In this document: positions 51,341 through 60,231 of the stretch, one piece after another
Layout: each line of letters starts with the position of its first letter
Position numbering within the stretch: the first letter of the stretch is position 1
Origin: Desertibaculum subflavum
GTDB lineage: Bacteria; Pseudomonadota; Alphaproteobacteria; Ferrovibrionales; Ferrovibrionaceae
DNA length: 64,000 nt
Reading direction: 5' to 3'
Assembly: GCA_003576705.1 (NCBI GenBank)
Contig: QOZS01000024.1
Location: 16,287 to 80,286, forward strand
The notes under the pieces: generated by a model
Told to the model about the DNA's origin: nothing
The model's input: only the letters and a program-made list of their open reading frames with translations
The model's database searches: none
Program-made: the position numbers and the translations under genes

Positions 51341-52276
51341 ATGGCCTTCGAGCTGAAAGGTCGCCGCGTCTGGATTGCCGGCCATCGCGGCATGGTGGGG
51401 GCGGCGCTGCTCCGCCGCCTGCAGCGCGAGCCGGTGACGCTGCTGGCCGCCGACCGCGCGGCGCTCGACCTGCGCCGCCAGGCCGATGTCGAGACCTGGG
51501 TCGAGAAGAACAAGCCGGAGGCCATCATCATCGCCGCTGCCAAGGTCGGCGGCATCAAGGCGAACGACGCCTATCCGGTCGATTTCCTGTACGACAACCT
51601 CGCCATCCAGACCAACATCCTGCGCGCCGCGGCGGAGCAGGGTGTCGCACGCGTCATGGTGCTCGGCTCCTCCTGCGTCTATCCGAAGCTCGCCGAACAG
51701 CCGATCAAAGAAGAGACGCTGCTCACCGCGCCACTCGAGCCGACCAACCAGTGGTACGCGCTGGCCAAAATTGCGGCGATGAAGCTCGCCGAGAGCTATC
51801 GCCGCCAGCACGGGCGCGACTTCGTCAGCGTGGTGCCGACCAATCTCTACGGCCCGGGCGACAATTTCGACCTCGAGCAGGGCCACGTGATCTCGGCGCT
51901 GATGCGCAAGATCCACGAAGCGAAGCAGGCCGGCCGCGATGCCGTCGAGATCTGGGGCACCGGCAACCCGAAGCGGGAATTCGTCTTCGTGGACGACGCC
52001 GCGGACGGCCTTGTCTTCCTCCTGCAGAACTATGCGGGCGAGGATCCGATCAACTTGGCCGGCGGGGAGGAGGTCTCGATCCGTGAGCTTGCAGGCCTGC
52101 TCGCTGAGATCATCAATTACCAGGGCCGTTTTGAGTATCTAACGGACCGACCCGATGGAATGCCGCGCAAGCTATTGGATTCACAGCGTATTTCCAAGAT
52201 GGGCTGGGTGCCGAGCACGTCTCTTAGGGACGGGCTGATGGCCACCTATAGATGGTTCGCCCAAACTAGGTTATGA
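51341..52276 (+). CDS. GDP-L-fucose synthase-like epimerase/reductase
   Basis: A 311-residue SDR of the Fcl/WcaG group. Diagnostic features are the loop AGHRGMVGAALL at 13-24, AAAKVGGIKAND near 65-76, the GSSCVYPK segment with S110-S111-C112, QWYALAK with Y139 and K143, and H182 in LEQGHVISAL. These match the catalytic Ser/Cys/Tyr/Lys/His set of GDP-fucose synthase (3,5-epimerase/4-reductase). Next to heptose-activating genes the substrate may be a GDP-4-keto-6-deoxyheptose rather than the mannose form, as for related Campylobacter enzymes. That is inference. Confidence 0.88.
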   Translation: MAFELKGRRVWIAGHRGMVGAALLRRLQREPVTLLAADRAALDLRRQADVETWVEKNKPEAIIIAAAKVGGIKANDAYPVDFLYDNLAIQTNILRAAAEQGVARVMVLGSSCVYPKLAEQPIKEETLLTAPLEPTNQWYALAKIAAMKLAESYRRQHGRDFVSVVPTNLYGPGDNFDLEQGHVISALMRKIHEAKQAGRDAVEIWGTGNPKREFVFVDDAADGLVFLLQNYAGEDPINLAGGEEVSIRELAGLLAEIINYQGRFEYLTDRPDGMPRKLLDSQRISKMGWVPSTSLRDGLMATYRWFAQTRL

Positions 52277-52341
52277 ACCCCTCGTGATTTGAGGTCGCTC
52301 TACCGGGCTGCGACCGGCGTTGCGCAAGGGGTTGTTGAGGG

Positions 52342-53853
52342 ATGTCCGATCTCGACCTGCTGCTGATCAATCCGGGCGGCCGCGAGCAGATCTACCAGGA
52401 GCTGGGCGAGGAGCTGACCGCGGTGGAGCCGCCGATGTGGTGCGGCATCATCGCCAACAATGCCCGCATCCACGGCCTCTCGGTGCAGATCATCGACAGC
52501 GAGGCCGAGCGCTGGGGGCCGCAGACCGTGGCCGCCGCGGTGGCCGAGCTGAAGCCGCGCCTGGTCGGCCTGATCGTGTTCGGGCACCAGCCCTCCGCCT
52601 CGACCCAGCAGATGGTTGGCGCCCGCATCGCGGCCGAGGCGATCAAGGCGGCCGCGCCGGAGCAGCGGATGATCATCGTCGGCGGCCATGTCGCCGCGCT
52701 GCCGGAACGCACCCTGCAGGAAGAGGTGGTGGACTTCGCCTGCAACGGCGAGGGGCCGGTGACCATCCGCGAACTGGTGGCGCAGCTGAAGGGCGAGACC
52801 CCGGATTTCGCCGCCGTGCCGGGCCTGGTCTGGCGCGACGGCGAGACGATCCGGAACAATCTGGGCGCACCGCTGATCCAGGATCTCGACACCGAGCTGC
52901 CGGGCTCCGCCTGGGACCTGCTGCCGATGGAAAAATACCGGGCGCATAACTGGCAGTGCTTCGGCGACCTCGCCAAGCGGGTGCCCTATGCCTCGATCTA
53001 CACCACGCTCGGCTGTCCTTATAAGTGCAGCTTCTGTTGCATCAATGCGCCGTTCGGCAAGAACGGCTACCGCATGCGCAGCCCCGAGAACGTGGTGGCC
53101 GAGATCGACCATCTGGTGAAGACCTACAACGTCCGCACCTACAAGATCGTCGACGAGATGTTCGTGCTGAACGAGCGGCACGTGATGGCGGTCTGCGACC
53201 TGCTGATCGAGCGCAATTACGGCCTCAACATCTGGGCCTATGCGCGGGTCGATACGGTGAAGCCGCATTTCCTCGACAAGCTGAAACGGGCCGGCTTCCA
53301 ATGGCTCGCGCTCGGCATCGAGAGCGGCTCGAAGCATGTCCGCGACGGCGCCCGCAAGGCGCTCAAGGACAACGACATCGTCAACATCGTGCGGATGATC
53401 CAGCAGGCCGGCATCAACGTCATCGGCAATTTCATCTTCGGCCTGCCGGACGACACCGAGGCGAGCATGCGTGCCACGCTCGAGCTGGCGCAGGAGCTGA
53501 ACTGCGAGTTCTCCAACTTCTATTCCGCCATGGCCTATCCAGGCTCGCCGCTCTACGCCATGGCGGTGGAGAAGGGCTGGGCGCTGCCGGAGAGCTGGTC
53601 CGGCTATTCGCAGCATTCCTTCGATTGCCGCCCGCTGGACACCGAGCATGTCGGCGCCGACACGGTGCTCGCCTTCCGCGACGCGGCCTTCGATGCCTAT
53701 TTCACCAGCCCGCGCTATCTCGACATGGTGACCCAGCGCTTCGGTTGGGACACGAGGAAGCACATCGAGCAGATGACCAAGCACAAGCTGAAGCGCAAGC
53801 TGCTCGAAGGCCGCGCGCCGCTCCGTATCGACGCGCTCGAATCCGCCGCCTGA
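52342..53853 (+). CDS. B12-binding-domain radical SAM protein
   Basis: A 503-residue protein. Residues 1-150 form a Rossmann-like cobalamin-binding domain (LDLLLINPGG, VGLIVFGHQPSAS, IIVGGHVAALPERTL) without a clear DxHxxG, so any cobalamin would be bound lacking the lower His ligand. The radical SAM core has C225-x3-C229-x2-C232 (TLGCPYKCSFCC), then LALGIESGSKHVRDGARK and GNFIFGLPDDTEASM. Class B members methylate unactivated carbons, but others do different chemistry. The position inside a sugar operon suggests modification of a nucleotide sugar or glycan. Confidence 0.88.
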   Translation: MSDLDLLLINPGGREQIYQELGEELTAVEPPMWCGIIANNARIHGLSVQIIDSEAERWGPQTVAAAVAELKPRLVGLIVFGHQPSASTQQMVGARIAAEAIKAAAPEQRMIIVGGHVAALPERTLQEEVVDFACNGEGPVTIRELVAQLKGETPDFAAVPGLVWRDGETIRNNLGAPLIQDLDTELPGSAWDLLPMEKYRAHNWQCFGDLAKRVPYASIYTTLGCPYKCSFCCINAPFGKNGYRMRSPENVVAEIDHLVKTYNVRTYKIVDEMFVLNERHVMAVCDLLIERNYGLNIWAYARVDTVKPHFLDKLKRAGFQWLALGIESGSKHVRDGARKALKDNDIVNIVRMIQQAGINVIGNFIFGLPDDTEASMRATLELAQELNCEFSNFYSAMAYPGSPLYAMAVEKGWALPESWSGYSQHSFDCRPLDTEHVGADTVLAFRDAAFDAYFTSPRYLDMVTQRFGWDTRKHIEQMTKHKLKRKLLEGRAPLRIDALESAA

Positions 53854-53857
53854 ACCG

Positions 53858-54583
53858 ATGTCCCTCGCAGGGGTCGACGTCGCCGTCCTTGCGGGCGGGC
53901 TTGGTACACGCATTGCCGGCGTGCTGGGCGATACGCCCAAGGTGTTGGCGCCGGTGGACGGCCGGCCCTATCTCGCCTGGCTGGTCGACTGGCTCGCGCG
54001 CTTCGGCGTGCGCCGCGTCGTGCTCTGCCTCGGCCATCTCGCATCCAAGGTCGAGGACTGGGTGGCGCGCAATCCCCGCGCGGATATGGAGATCGTCGTC
54101 TCGGTGGAGCCGTCGCCGCTCGGCACCGCCGGCGCGCTCCGCCATGCCCGCGCGCAGCTCGGCTCCGATCCCGTCTTGGTGCTCAACGGCGACAGCTTCG
54201 TCGCCGCCGATCTCGCCGCCCTGCTGGCGCGGCACCGCGCGGCCGGCACCGAGGCCACCATGCTCTGCGTCCAGGTCGCCGATGCCGGGCGCTACGGCCG
54301 CATCGAGCTGGATGAGGCAGGCCGTATCCGCCGCTTTGCCGAGAAGGAGGCGGGCGGCGGGCCGGGCCTTATCAACGCCGGATTCTATCTGCTTGGCCGT
54401 GCCATGCTGGACCGCATCGCGGCCGGCCAAGCGACGTCGATCGAACAGGAGATCTTCATGGCGGAAGCGCCGGGCCGCATCGCGGCCGAGGTGACGGGCG
54501 GCCCCTTCATCGATATCGGCACGCCGGAGAGCCTGGCCGCCGCCGGCGCCGCGTTCCGGCGGATCGTCGGGGTGCCGGCATGA
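53858..54583 (+). CDS. Sugar-phosphate nucleotidyltransferase (heptose-1-phosphate guanylyltransferase, HddC-like)
   Basis: A 241-residue nucleotidyltransferase starting 4 bases after the radical SAM gene. The activation loop VAVLAGGLGTRIAGVLGDTP and KVLAPVDGRPYLAWLVDWL open the fold, VLNGDSF holds the metal aspartate near 109, and INAGFYLLGRAML and FIDIGTPESLAAA complete the sugar site. Length and pairing with a GHMP kinase fit HddC, which makes GDP-D-glycero-D-manno-heptose. It overlaps the kinase start by 4 bases. Confidence 0.85.
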   Translation: MSLAGVDVAVLAGGLGTRIAGVLGDTPKVLAPVDGRPYLAWLVDWLARFGVRRVVLCLGHLASKVEDWVARNPRADMEIVVSVEPSPLGTAGALRHARAQLGSDPVLVLNGDSFVAADLAALLARHRAAGTEATMLCVQVADAGRYGRIELDEAGRIRRFAEKEAGGGPGLINAGFYLLGRAMLDRIAAGQATSIEQEIFMAEAPGRIAAEVTGGPFIDIGTPESLAAAGAAFRRIVGVPA

Positions 54584-55575
54584 TCATCAGCCGGACGCCG
54601 TTCCGCGTGTCGCTGTTCGGCGGCGGCACCGACTATCCACAATGGTACCGCAGCCACGGCGGCTCGGTGCTCGGCTTCGCCATCAACAAGTACTGCTACA
54701 TCACGCTCCGAGAACTGCCGCCCTTCTTCGAGCACAAGCACCGCATCGTCTATTCCCGGGTCGAGCTGGTGCGCGGCATCGAGGAGATCCAGCATCCCGC
54801 CGTGCGCGCCGTGCTGCAGGACAAGAAGATCAGACACGGTGTCGAGCTGCACCATGACGGCGACCTGCCGGCGCGCTCCGGCCTCGGCTCGTCCTCCTCC
54901 TTCACGGTCGGCCTGCTCAACGCGCTCGCGGCGCTGGAAGGCCGCATGCTGAGCCGGCAGGAGCTGGCGGCCGAGGCGATCCGCATCGAGCAGGAGGTGA
55001 TCCGCGAGAATGTCGGCTCGCAGGATCAGGTCTGGGCCGCCTATGGCGGGCTCAACCGCATCGACTTCAACACCGACGGCACCAGGGCGGTGCTGCCGGT
55101 GGTGGTCCCGCCGGCGCGCCGCCAGGCGCTCGAATCGTCGCTGATGCTGTTCTTCACCGGCTTCTCGCGCTTCGCCTCCGAGGTGGCGAAGAAGAAGATC
55201 GAGAATTTCGCCACGCGCGAGGCGCATCTGAAGGGTCTGCGCCAGAACGTGGAGGAGGGGCTCGCCATCCTGCAGGACGAGCGCCGCTCGCTCGACGAGC
55301 TCGGCCGGCTGCTACACGAAGGTTGGCGGCTCAAGCGCGAACTGGCCGACGGCGTCTCGACGCCGGCGATCGACGAGATCTACCAGGCCGGTCTCGCCGC
55401 CGGCGCGATCGGCGGCAAGCTGCTCGGCGCCGGCGGCGGCGGCTTCATGCTGTTCTACGTGCCTGCGGAGAAGCGCGCTGCGGTGCGCGAGCAGCTGCGC
55501 GACCTGATCCATGTCGGCTTCAAGATCGAGGGCGAGGGCAGCAAGATCGTCCTCTACGAGCCGAACGGGCTTTGA
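54580..55575 (+). CDS. GHMP kinase (D-glycero-D-manno-heptose 7-phosphate kinase, HddA-like)
   Basis: A 331-residue GHMP kinase. The N-terminal SRTPFRVSLFGGGTDYPQWY matches HddA-type sugar kinases, the ATP loop LPARSGLGSSSSFTVGLLNA is near 92-111, and the C-terminal GGKLLGAGGGGFMLFYV is the third GHMP motif. In the GDP-heptose route it phosphorylates heptose 7-phosphate at C1 before guanylylation by the upstream gene's product. GmhA and GmhB partners are not in the window. It overlaps both neighbours. Confidence 0.87.
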   Translation: MIISRTPFRVSLFGGGTDYPQWYRSHGGSVLGFAINKYCYITLRELPPFFEHKHRIVYSRVELVRGIEEIQHPAVRAVLQDKKIRHGVELHHDGDLPARSGLGSSSSFTVGLLNALAALEGRMLSRQELAAEAIRIEQEVIRENVGSQDQVWAAYGGLNRIDFNTDGTRAVLPVVVPPARRQALESSLMLFFTGFSRFASEVAKKKIENFATREAHLKGLRQNVEEGLAILQDERRSLDELGRLLHEGWRLKRELADGVSTPAIDEIYQAGLAAGAIGGKLLGAGGGGFMLFYVPAEKRAAVREQLRDLIHVGFKIEGEGSKIVLYEPNGL

Positions 55576-56126
55576 CGCGGGTCGAGCGCCTCGGCCGCAG
55601 ATTGGCCGCGGAGAATTCCCGCTGGCGCGTCTTCCTCGACCACATCCGCGACGAAGCCGGCCGCGAAGTGCCGGACTATCTGGTCGTGGAGCCGAAAGTC
55701 GCCCTGCCCGGCGCGGTCACCGGCGTCGCCGTCCTGCCGGTGATGGACGACCGTGTCGTCCTGCTGCCGGTCTGGCGCCATGCCATCGCCGCCCAAGGCT
55801 TCGAGCTGGTGAAGGGCTTCATCGACGCCGGCGAGACGGCGGCCGAGGGCGCGCTGCGCGAGCTCGCGGAGGAAACCGGCCTCGCCTGCGATCCGGCCGA
55901 TCTGGCGTTCATCGGCAATGTCGCGCCGGAGCCGTCCACCTTGGCCGGCAAGGGAGCACTGTTCATCGCGCGCGATTGCCGGCCGGCATCGTCGCCGAGC
56001 GACGACGAGATCGGCCTCGCCGCGCCGCGAGCCTTCGCGACCGACGAGCTCGATGTGCTGATCCGCGACGGCGCGATCGAGGACGCGATGACGCTGGTCG
56101 CCTGCCTCAGCTATCTGCGCCGATAG
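55572..56126 (+). CDS. NUDIX hydrolase
   Basis: About 184 residues from TTG 55572, overlapping the kinase stop. The NUDIX box is GFIDAGETAAEGALRELAEE followed by TG, with the E-x-x-E-E metal site intact. The preceding VAVLPVMDDRVVLLPVWRH and following IGNVAPEPSTLAGKGALFIA resemble ADP-sugar/ADP-ribose pyrophosphatases. Translational coupling to the heptose kinase suggests it may act on the nucleotide sugar or control its level. That is inference. It converges on the gene at 56136 with 9 bases between stops. Confidence 0.82.
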   Translation: MTRVERLGRRLAAENSRWRVFLDHIRDEAGREVPDYLVVEPKVALPGAVTGVAVLPVMDDRVVLLPVWRHAIAAQGFELVKGFIDAGETAAEGALRELAEETGLACDPADLAFIGNVAPEPSTLAGKGALFIARDCRPASSPSDDEIGLAAPRAFATDELDVLIRDGAIEDAMTLVACLSYLRR

Positions 56127-56135
56127 CCGACGCGC

Positions 56136-57533
56136 TCAATCTCCGGTCTGCAGGCGCTCCACCAGATCTTTCACCGACGGGATGAAGCCGTTGGCGTAGT
56201 AGGGGTCCTGGGCGAAGCGATAGGCGGCGTGGCCGGCGAACATCAGGTTGTGGTCGAGCGATTCCGAGTGGCTGATGTCCTGCAGGGTCTTCTGGATGCA
56301 GAAGCTGCGCGGGTCGGCCTTGCGGCCGGTGGTGCCTTCCTCGTTCTGCGACCAGTTGGAAAAGCTGCAGGCCGAAAGACAGCCCATGCATTCCACCTGG
56401 TCGATGCGGATCTGCCGCCCGCGCTCCGGCGTGACGAAGATCAGGGTCGAATCCGGCGTGCGCATCGCCTCGGTGAAGCCCTGGTTCATCCAGGCCAGCG
56501 CATGCTGCTTGTCGGCCGCGGTGACGAAGACGGCGCGGCCGCGCGGGCCGACCTTGAGCTCGGTATCGTGCTCGCCGATCGGCTCGTGGGTGAAGGCGAT
56601 CTGGCGCGCGCTGCGCTCGTGCAGCTCGATCAGGAAGGCGTTGCGCACCGCCGATGAATAGAACCCGGTGGGGCTAAACTTGTTGAGGTACACGTCACCC
56701 GGCTTCAAGGTCAGCAGCCGCTTCTTCCAGGCATCCGAAATCGGGCTTTCCTGAGTCAGCAGCGGCCGGGTGCCGAACTGGAAGGCGATCGGGCCGAGCT
56801 CCGGGTTGCCGATCCAATCCTCCCACTCGCGCAGGTTCCACACGCCGCCCGCCATCACGATCGGGGTGTGCTCCAGGCCGAACTCGCGCATGGTCTCGCG
56901 CAGCGCCAGCACGCGCGGGAAGGGCGGCTCGGGATGGCGCGGGTCCTCGGAGTTGCTCAGGCCGTTATGGCCGCCGGCCAGCCACGGGTCCTCGTAGACC
57001 ACGCCGCCCAGCCAGTCGGAGAACTTGTGATAGGCCCGCTTCCACAGCGCCCGGAACGCACGGGCCGAGGACACGATCGGGTAGTACCAGATGCCGTAAT
57101 TGGCCGCGATCTGGGCGATGCGATAGGGCATCCCGGCGCCGCAGGTGACGCCGTTCACCAGCCCCTTGGCGCCTTCCAGCACGCCGTGCAGCACCCGCTC
57201 GGCGCCGCCCATCTCCCACAGGATGTTGACGTGGAGGCGAGCGTCAGGCCCGGCGATGTCGCGCGCGATCTGCGCCTGGGTGACGCCGCCGGCGATGGCA
57301 TAGGCGACCAACTCCTCGTGCCGCTCGCGCCGCGTCTTGCCGTGATAGATCTGCGGGATCGGCCGGCCTTCGGCGTCGTAGCTGTCGGCATTGACGCCCG
57401 AAAAGGTGCCGACGCCGCCGGCCTTGGCCCAGGCGCCGGAGCTTTCGCCGTTAGAGACCGAAATCCCCTTGCCGCCTTCGACCAGGGGCAGCACCTCGCG
57501 GCCGGAGATGCGGAGGGGGTTGAGCGTCTTCAC
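56136..57533 (-). CDS. Nitronate monooxygenase-like (2-nitropropane dioxygenase family) protein with cysteine-rich C-terminal extension
   Basis: A 465-residue TIM-barrel flavoprotein family member. GGKGISVSNGESSGAWAKAG and GVGTFSGVNAD open the barrel. GLVNGVTCGAGMPYRIAQIA, PIVMAGGVWNLREWEDWIG and AFQFGTRPLLTQE near the flavin phosphate site follow. Classic members are about 320-360 residues. Here the last 100 residues add VECMGCLSACSFSNW (near 382-396) and FCIQKTL, four cysteines that could bind an Fe-S cluster. Activity on nitronates is not assured. The ATG at 57533 is preceded by GGAGAGG. Confidence 0.78.
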   Translation of the reverse strand: MKTLNPLRISGREVLPLVEGGKGISVSNGESSGAWAKAGGVGTFSGVNADSYDAEGRPIPQIYHGKTRRERHEELVAYAIAGGVTQAQIARDIAGPDARLHVNILWEMGGAERVLHGVLEGAKGLVNGVTCGAGMPYRIAQIAANYGIWYYPIVSSARAFRALWKRAYHKFSDWLGGVVYEDPWLAGGHNGLSNSEDPRHPEPPFPRVLALRETMREFGLEHTPIVMAGGVWNLREWEDWIGNPELGPIAFQFGTRPLLTQESPISDAWKKRLLTLKPGDVYLNKFSPTGFYSSAVRNAFLIELHERSARQIAFTHEPIGEHDTELKVGPRGRAVFVTAADKQHALAWMNQGFTEAMRTPDSTLIFVTPERGRQIRIDQVECMGCLSACSFSNWSQNEEGTTGRKADPRSFCIQKTLQDISHSESLDHNLMFAGHAAYRFAQDPYYANGFIPSVKDLVERLQTGD

Positions 57534-57551
57534 GTGCCTCTCCTGTGGTGA

Positions 57552-57626
57552 CGGCCCCGGGTTACGGGGCCGGCCCTATCCGCCCTGATCTTGTGCGGTG
57601 CGCGTCGGACGGCAAGCGGCCGTCCG
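57552..57626 (-). terminator. Possible pnp transcript end (two hairpins)
   Basis: Two perfect hairpins lie downstream of pnp on the minus strand: 57606-57626 (CGGACGGC/GCCGTCCG, loop of five) and 57552-57572 (CGGCCCC/GGGGCCG, loop of seven). Neither has a U-tract, so they may be 3'-stabilising structures rather than intrinsic terminators. Confidence 0.45.
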
Positions 57627-57657
57627 GGGCCCGTTTGCGATGGCTGCTTTTATCCGG

Positions 57658-59790
57658 TCAGGCTTCCGCCGGCATCTCGGCCTTGCGCTGGGAGATGTCC
57701 TCGCCCGTCGCCTGGTCGACCGCCTTCATGCTGAGGCGCACCTTACCACGGTCATCCACGCCCAGCACCTTGACCTTGACCTCCTGGCCTTCCTGGATCA
57801 CGTCGGTCACCTTGGCGACCCGCTTCGGCGCCAGCTCGCTGATATGCACAAGCCCGTCGCGGCTGCCGAAGAAGTTCACGAAGGCGCCGAACTCGACCAC
57901 CTTCACGACCTTGCCCTTGTAGATGTGGCCGACCTCCGGCTCGCTGGCGATCGACTTGATCCAGTCGATGGCGGCCTGGGCGTCATTGGCATCGGTCGCC
58001 GCCACCTTGATCGTGCCGTCGTCCTCGATGTCGATCTTGGTGTTGGTCTTCTCGCAGATCTCGCGGATCACCTTGCCGCCGGTGCCGATCACTTCGCGGA
58101 TCTTGTCCTTGGGGATCTGCATCACGGTGACGCGCGGGGCATGGCCCTTCACCTCGGCGCGGGCGGCGTCCAGCGCGCGGCCCATCTCGCCCAGGATGTG
58201 CAGGCGGCCGTCCTTTGCCTGATCCAGGGCGATGCGCATGATCTCCTCGGTGATGCCGGCGATCTTGATGTCCATCTGCAACGCGGTCACGCCCGAGGCG
58301 GTGCCGGCCACCTTGAAGTCCATGTCGCCGAGATGGTCTTCATCGCCCAGGATGTCGGACAGAACGGCGAAGCCGCGGTCCTCCTTGATCAGGCCCATGG
58401 CGATGCCGGCGCAGGGCGCCTTCAGCGGCACGCCGGCATCCATCATCGAGAGCGAGGAGCCGCAGACCGTCGCCATCGAGGACGAGCCGTTGCTCTCCGT
58501 CACTTCCGACACGACGCGGATCGTGTAGGGGAACTGCTCCTTCTTCGGCAGCAGCGGGTGCACGGCGCGCCAGGCGAGCTTGCCGTGGCCCACCTCGCGC
58601 CGGCCCGGCGTGCCCATGCGACCGGTCTCGCCGACCGAGAACGGCGGGAAGTTGTAGTGCAGCATGAAGTGCTCGCGGTACTCGCCCGTCAGCGCGTCGA
58701 CGATCTGCTCGTCCTGGCCGGTGCCGAGCGTGGTTACGACCAGCGCCTGGGTCTCGCCGCGGGTGAAGAGGGCCGCACCGTGGGTGCGCGGCAGCACACC
58801 GACCTCGCAGACGATCGGCCGGATCGACTTGGTGTCGCGCCCGTCGATGCGAAGCCCGGTATCGAGCACGGCGTTGCGCAGCACATCGGCCTCGAGGTTC
58901 TTGAACACCCCGCCGACCACTGCCGCCTCGGCCTCGTTGCCGGCGCAGAGTTCCTTCGCCTTCTTCTTCACCGCATCGATCGCGGCATAGCGGTTCTGCT
59001 TGACGGTTTCCTTGTAGGCCGCCTTCAGGTCCTCGGTGATGGCGGCCCGCAGCTTGGCGGTGACCGTCTCCACCTCGGGGGCCGGCTTCGGCATGTCCCA
59101 GGGGTCCTTGGCGCAGCGCTCCGCCAGGCCGATGATCGCCTCGATCACCGGCTGGAACGACTTGTGGCCGAACATCACCGCGCCGAGCATGATTTCCTCG
59201 GAGAGCTCCGAGGCCTCCGATTCCACCATCAGCACGGCGTCGGCGGTGCCGGCGACGACGAGGTCGAGCTGGCTCTCCTCCATCTGCGCCGCGGTCGGGT
59301 TCAGCACGTATTCGCCGTTGACGTAGCCCACGGCGGCGGCGCCGATCGGGCCGAGGAACGGAATGCCGGACAGGGTCAGCGCCGCCGAGGCGCCGATCAT
59401 CGCGATGATGTCGGAATCGTTCTCCAGGTCATGGCTCAGCACGGTGCAGATGACCTGGGTCTCGTGGCGGAAGCCGTCGGCGAAGAGCGGCCGGATCGGC
59501 CGGTCGATCAGCCGCGAGATCAGGGTCTCGCGCTCGCTCGGACGGCCCTCGCGCTTGAAGAAGCCGCCGGGAATCTTGCCCGCGGCGAAGGTTTTCTCCT
59601 GGTAGTTCACCGTGAGGGGGAAGAAGTCGATCCCCACCCGCGGCGACTTCGCGGCGACCGCGGTGCAGAGCACCGTGGTCTCGCCATAGGTGACGAGCAC
59701 GGCGCCGTCGGCCTGACGGGCGATCCGCCCCGTCTCGAGGGTGAGCTTCTGCCCGCCCCACATCAGCTCCTTCTTGTGGATCTGGAACAT
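57658..59790 (-). CDS. pnp: Polyribonucleotide nucleotidyltransferase (PNPase)
   Basis: A 710-residue exoribonuclease with the full family plan. The first RNase PH domain begins [20 protein letters not shown]. An all-helical linker follows, then the second RNase PH domain ([24 protein letters not shown] residues; [20 protein letters not shown]). The KH domain is [20 protein letters not shown] near 565-584, and an S1 domain lies near 625-690. It degrades RNA 3' to 5' with phosphate in the degradosome. It lies downstream of rpsO, the classical arrangement. A strong hairpin separates the two. Confidence 0.97.
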   Translation of the reverse strand: MFQIHKKELMWGGQKLTLETGRIARQADGAVLVTYGETTVLCTAVAAKSPRVGIDFFPLTVNYQEKTFAAGKIPGGFFKREGRPSERETLISRLIDRPIRPLFADGFRHETQVICTVLSHDLENDSDIIAMIGASAALTLSGIPFLGPIGAAAVGYVNGEYVLNPTAAQMEESQLDLVVAGTADAVLMVESEASELSEEIMLGAVMFGHKSFQPVIEAIIGLAERCAKDPWDMPKPAPEVETVTAKLRAAITEDLKAAYKETVKQNRYAAIDAVKKKAKELCAGNEAEAAVVGGVFKNLEADVLRNAVLDTGLRIDGRDTKSIRPIVCEVGVLPRTHGAALFTRGETQALVVTTLGTGQDEQIVDALTGEYREHFMLHYNFPPFSVGETGRMGTPGRREVGHGKLAWRAVHPLLPKKEQFPYTIRVVSEVTESNGSSSMATVCGSSLSMMDAGVPLKAPCAGIAMGLIKEDRGFAVLSDILGDEDHLGDMDFKVAGTASGVTALQMDIKIAGITEEIMRIALDQAKDGRLHILGEMGRALDAARAEVKGHAPRVTVMQIPKDKIREVIGTGGKVIREICEKTNTKIDIEDDGTIKVAATDANDAQAAIDWIKSIASEPEVGHIYKGKVVKVVEFGAFVNFFGSRDGLVHISELAPKRVAKVTDVIQEGQEVKVKVLGVDDRGKVRLSMKAVDQATGEDISQRKAEMPAEA

Positions 59791-59872
59791 GGTTCTTGGT
59801 CCTTCCTTCAGGCAGCCGATCGTCCTAGCCGGCCGCGTTCACCCCAACATCAGGGCACAATCGAATCATAAA

Positions 59873-59909
59873 GCCGGCGGCCGCCCCCGTCTGCGGGGGC
59901 GTCGCCGGC
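59873..59909 (-). terminator. Hairpin terminator or processing stem between rpsO and pnp
   Basis: On the minus strand GCCGGC pairs with GCCGGC around an inner GCCCCC/GGGGGC stem, followed by TTTAT. It can terminate rpsO transcripts. By analogy with E. coli the rpsO-pnp gap may also be an RNase III site for pnp autocontrol, which is not demonstrated here. Confidence 0.7.
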
Positions 59910-59950
59910 GTTTGGTTGTGGCCGGCCACCGCGTGGGGCCGCGCCGTCTG

Positions 59951-60220
59951 TCACTTGCGGATGCCGAGGCGCTTGATCAGCGCTTCGTAGCGCGAGTTGT
60001 CCTTGCCCTTCAGATAGTCGAGCAGGCTGCGCCGCTGGCTCACCAGCATCAGCAGGCCGCGGCGGGAATGGATGTCCTTGCCGTGGACCTTGAAATGCTC
60101 GGTCAGGTTGTTGATGCGCTCCGAGAGGATGGCGACCTGAACTTCGGGCGAGCCGGTGTCGGTCTTGCTCTGGGCAAATTCCTGGATGAGCGCCTGCTTG
60201 CGCTCGGCCGTAATCGACAT
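59951..60220 (-). CDS. rpsO: 30S ribosomal protein S15
   Basis: An 89-residue S15 with near-universal sequence: [56 protein letters not shown] and the C-terminal [12 protein letters not shown]. It binds the 16S rRNA central domain early in small-subunit assembly. The ATG at 60220 follows GAGGAG. The gene lies 11 bases downstream of truB and is probably part of the infB-rbfA-truB transcript. Confidence 0.98.
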   Translation of the reverse strand: MSITAERKQALIQEFAQSKTDTGSPEVQVAILSERINNLTEHFKVHGKDIHSRRGLLMLVSQRRSLLDYLKGKDNSRYEALIKRLGIRK

Positions 60221-60231
60221 CGGGTTCTCCT

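Noticed and set aside
57598..59871. A 757-codon plus-strand open frame opposite pnp
   Set aside because: PNPase on the other strand is unmistakable. This frame has His/Asp/Arg-rich low-complexity sequence and no motif.
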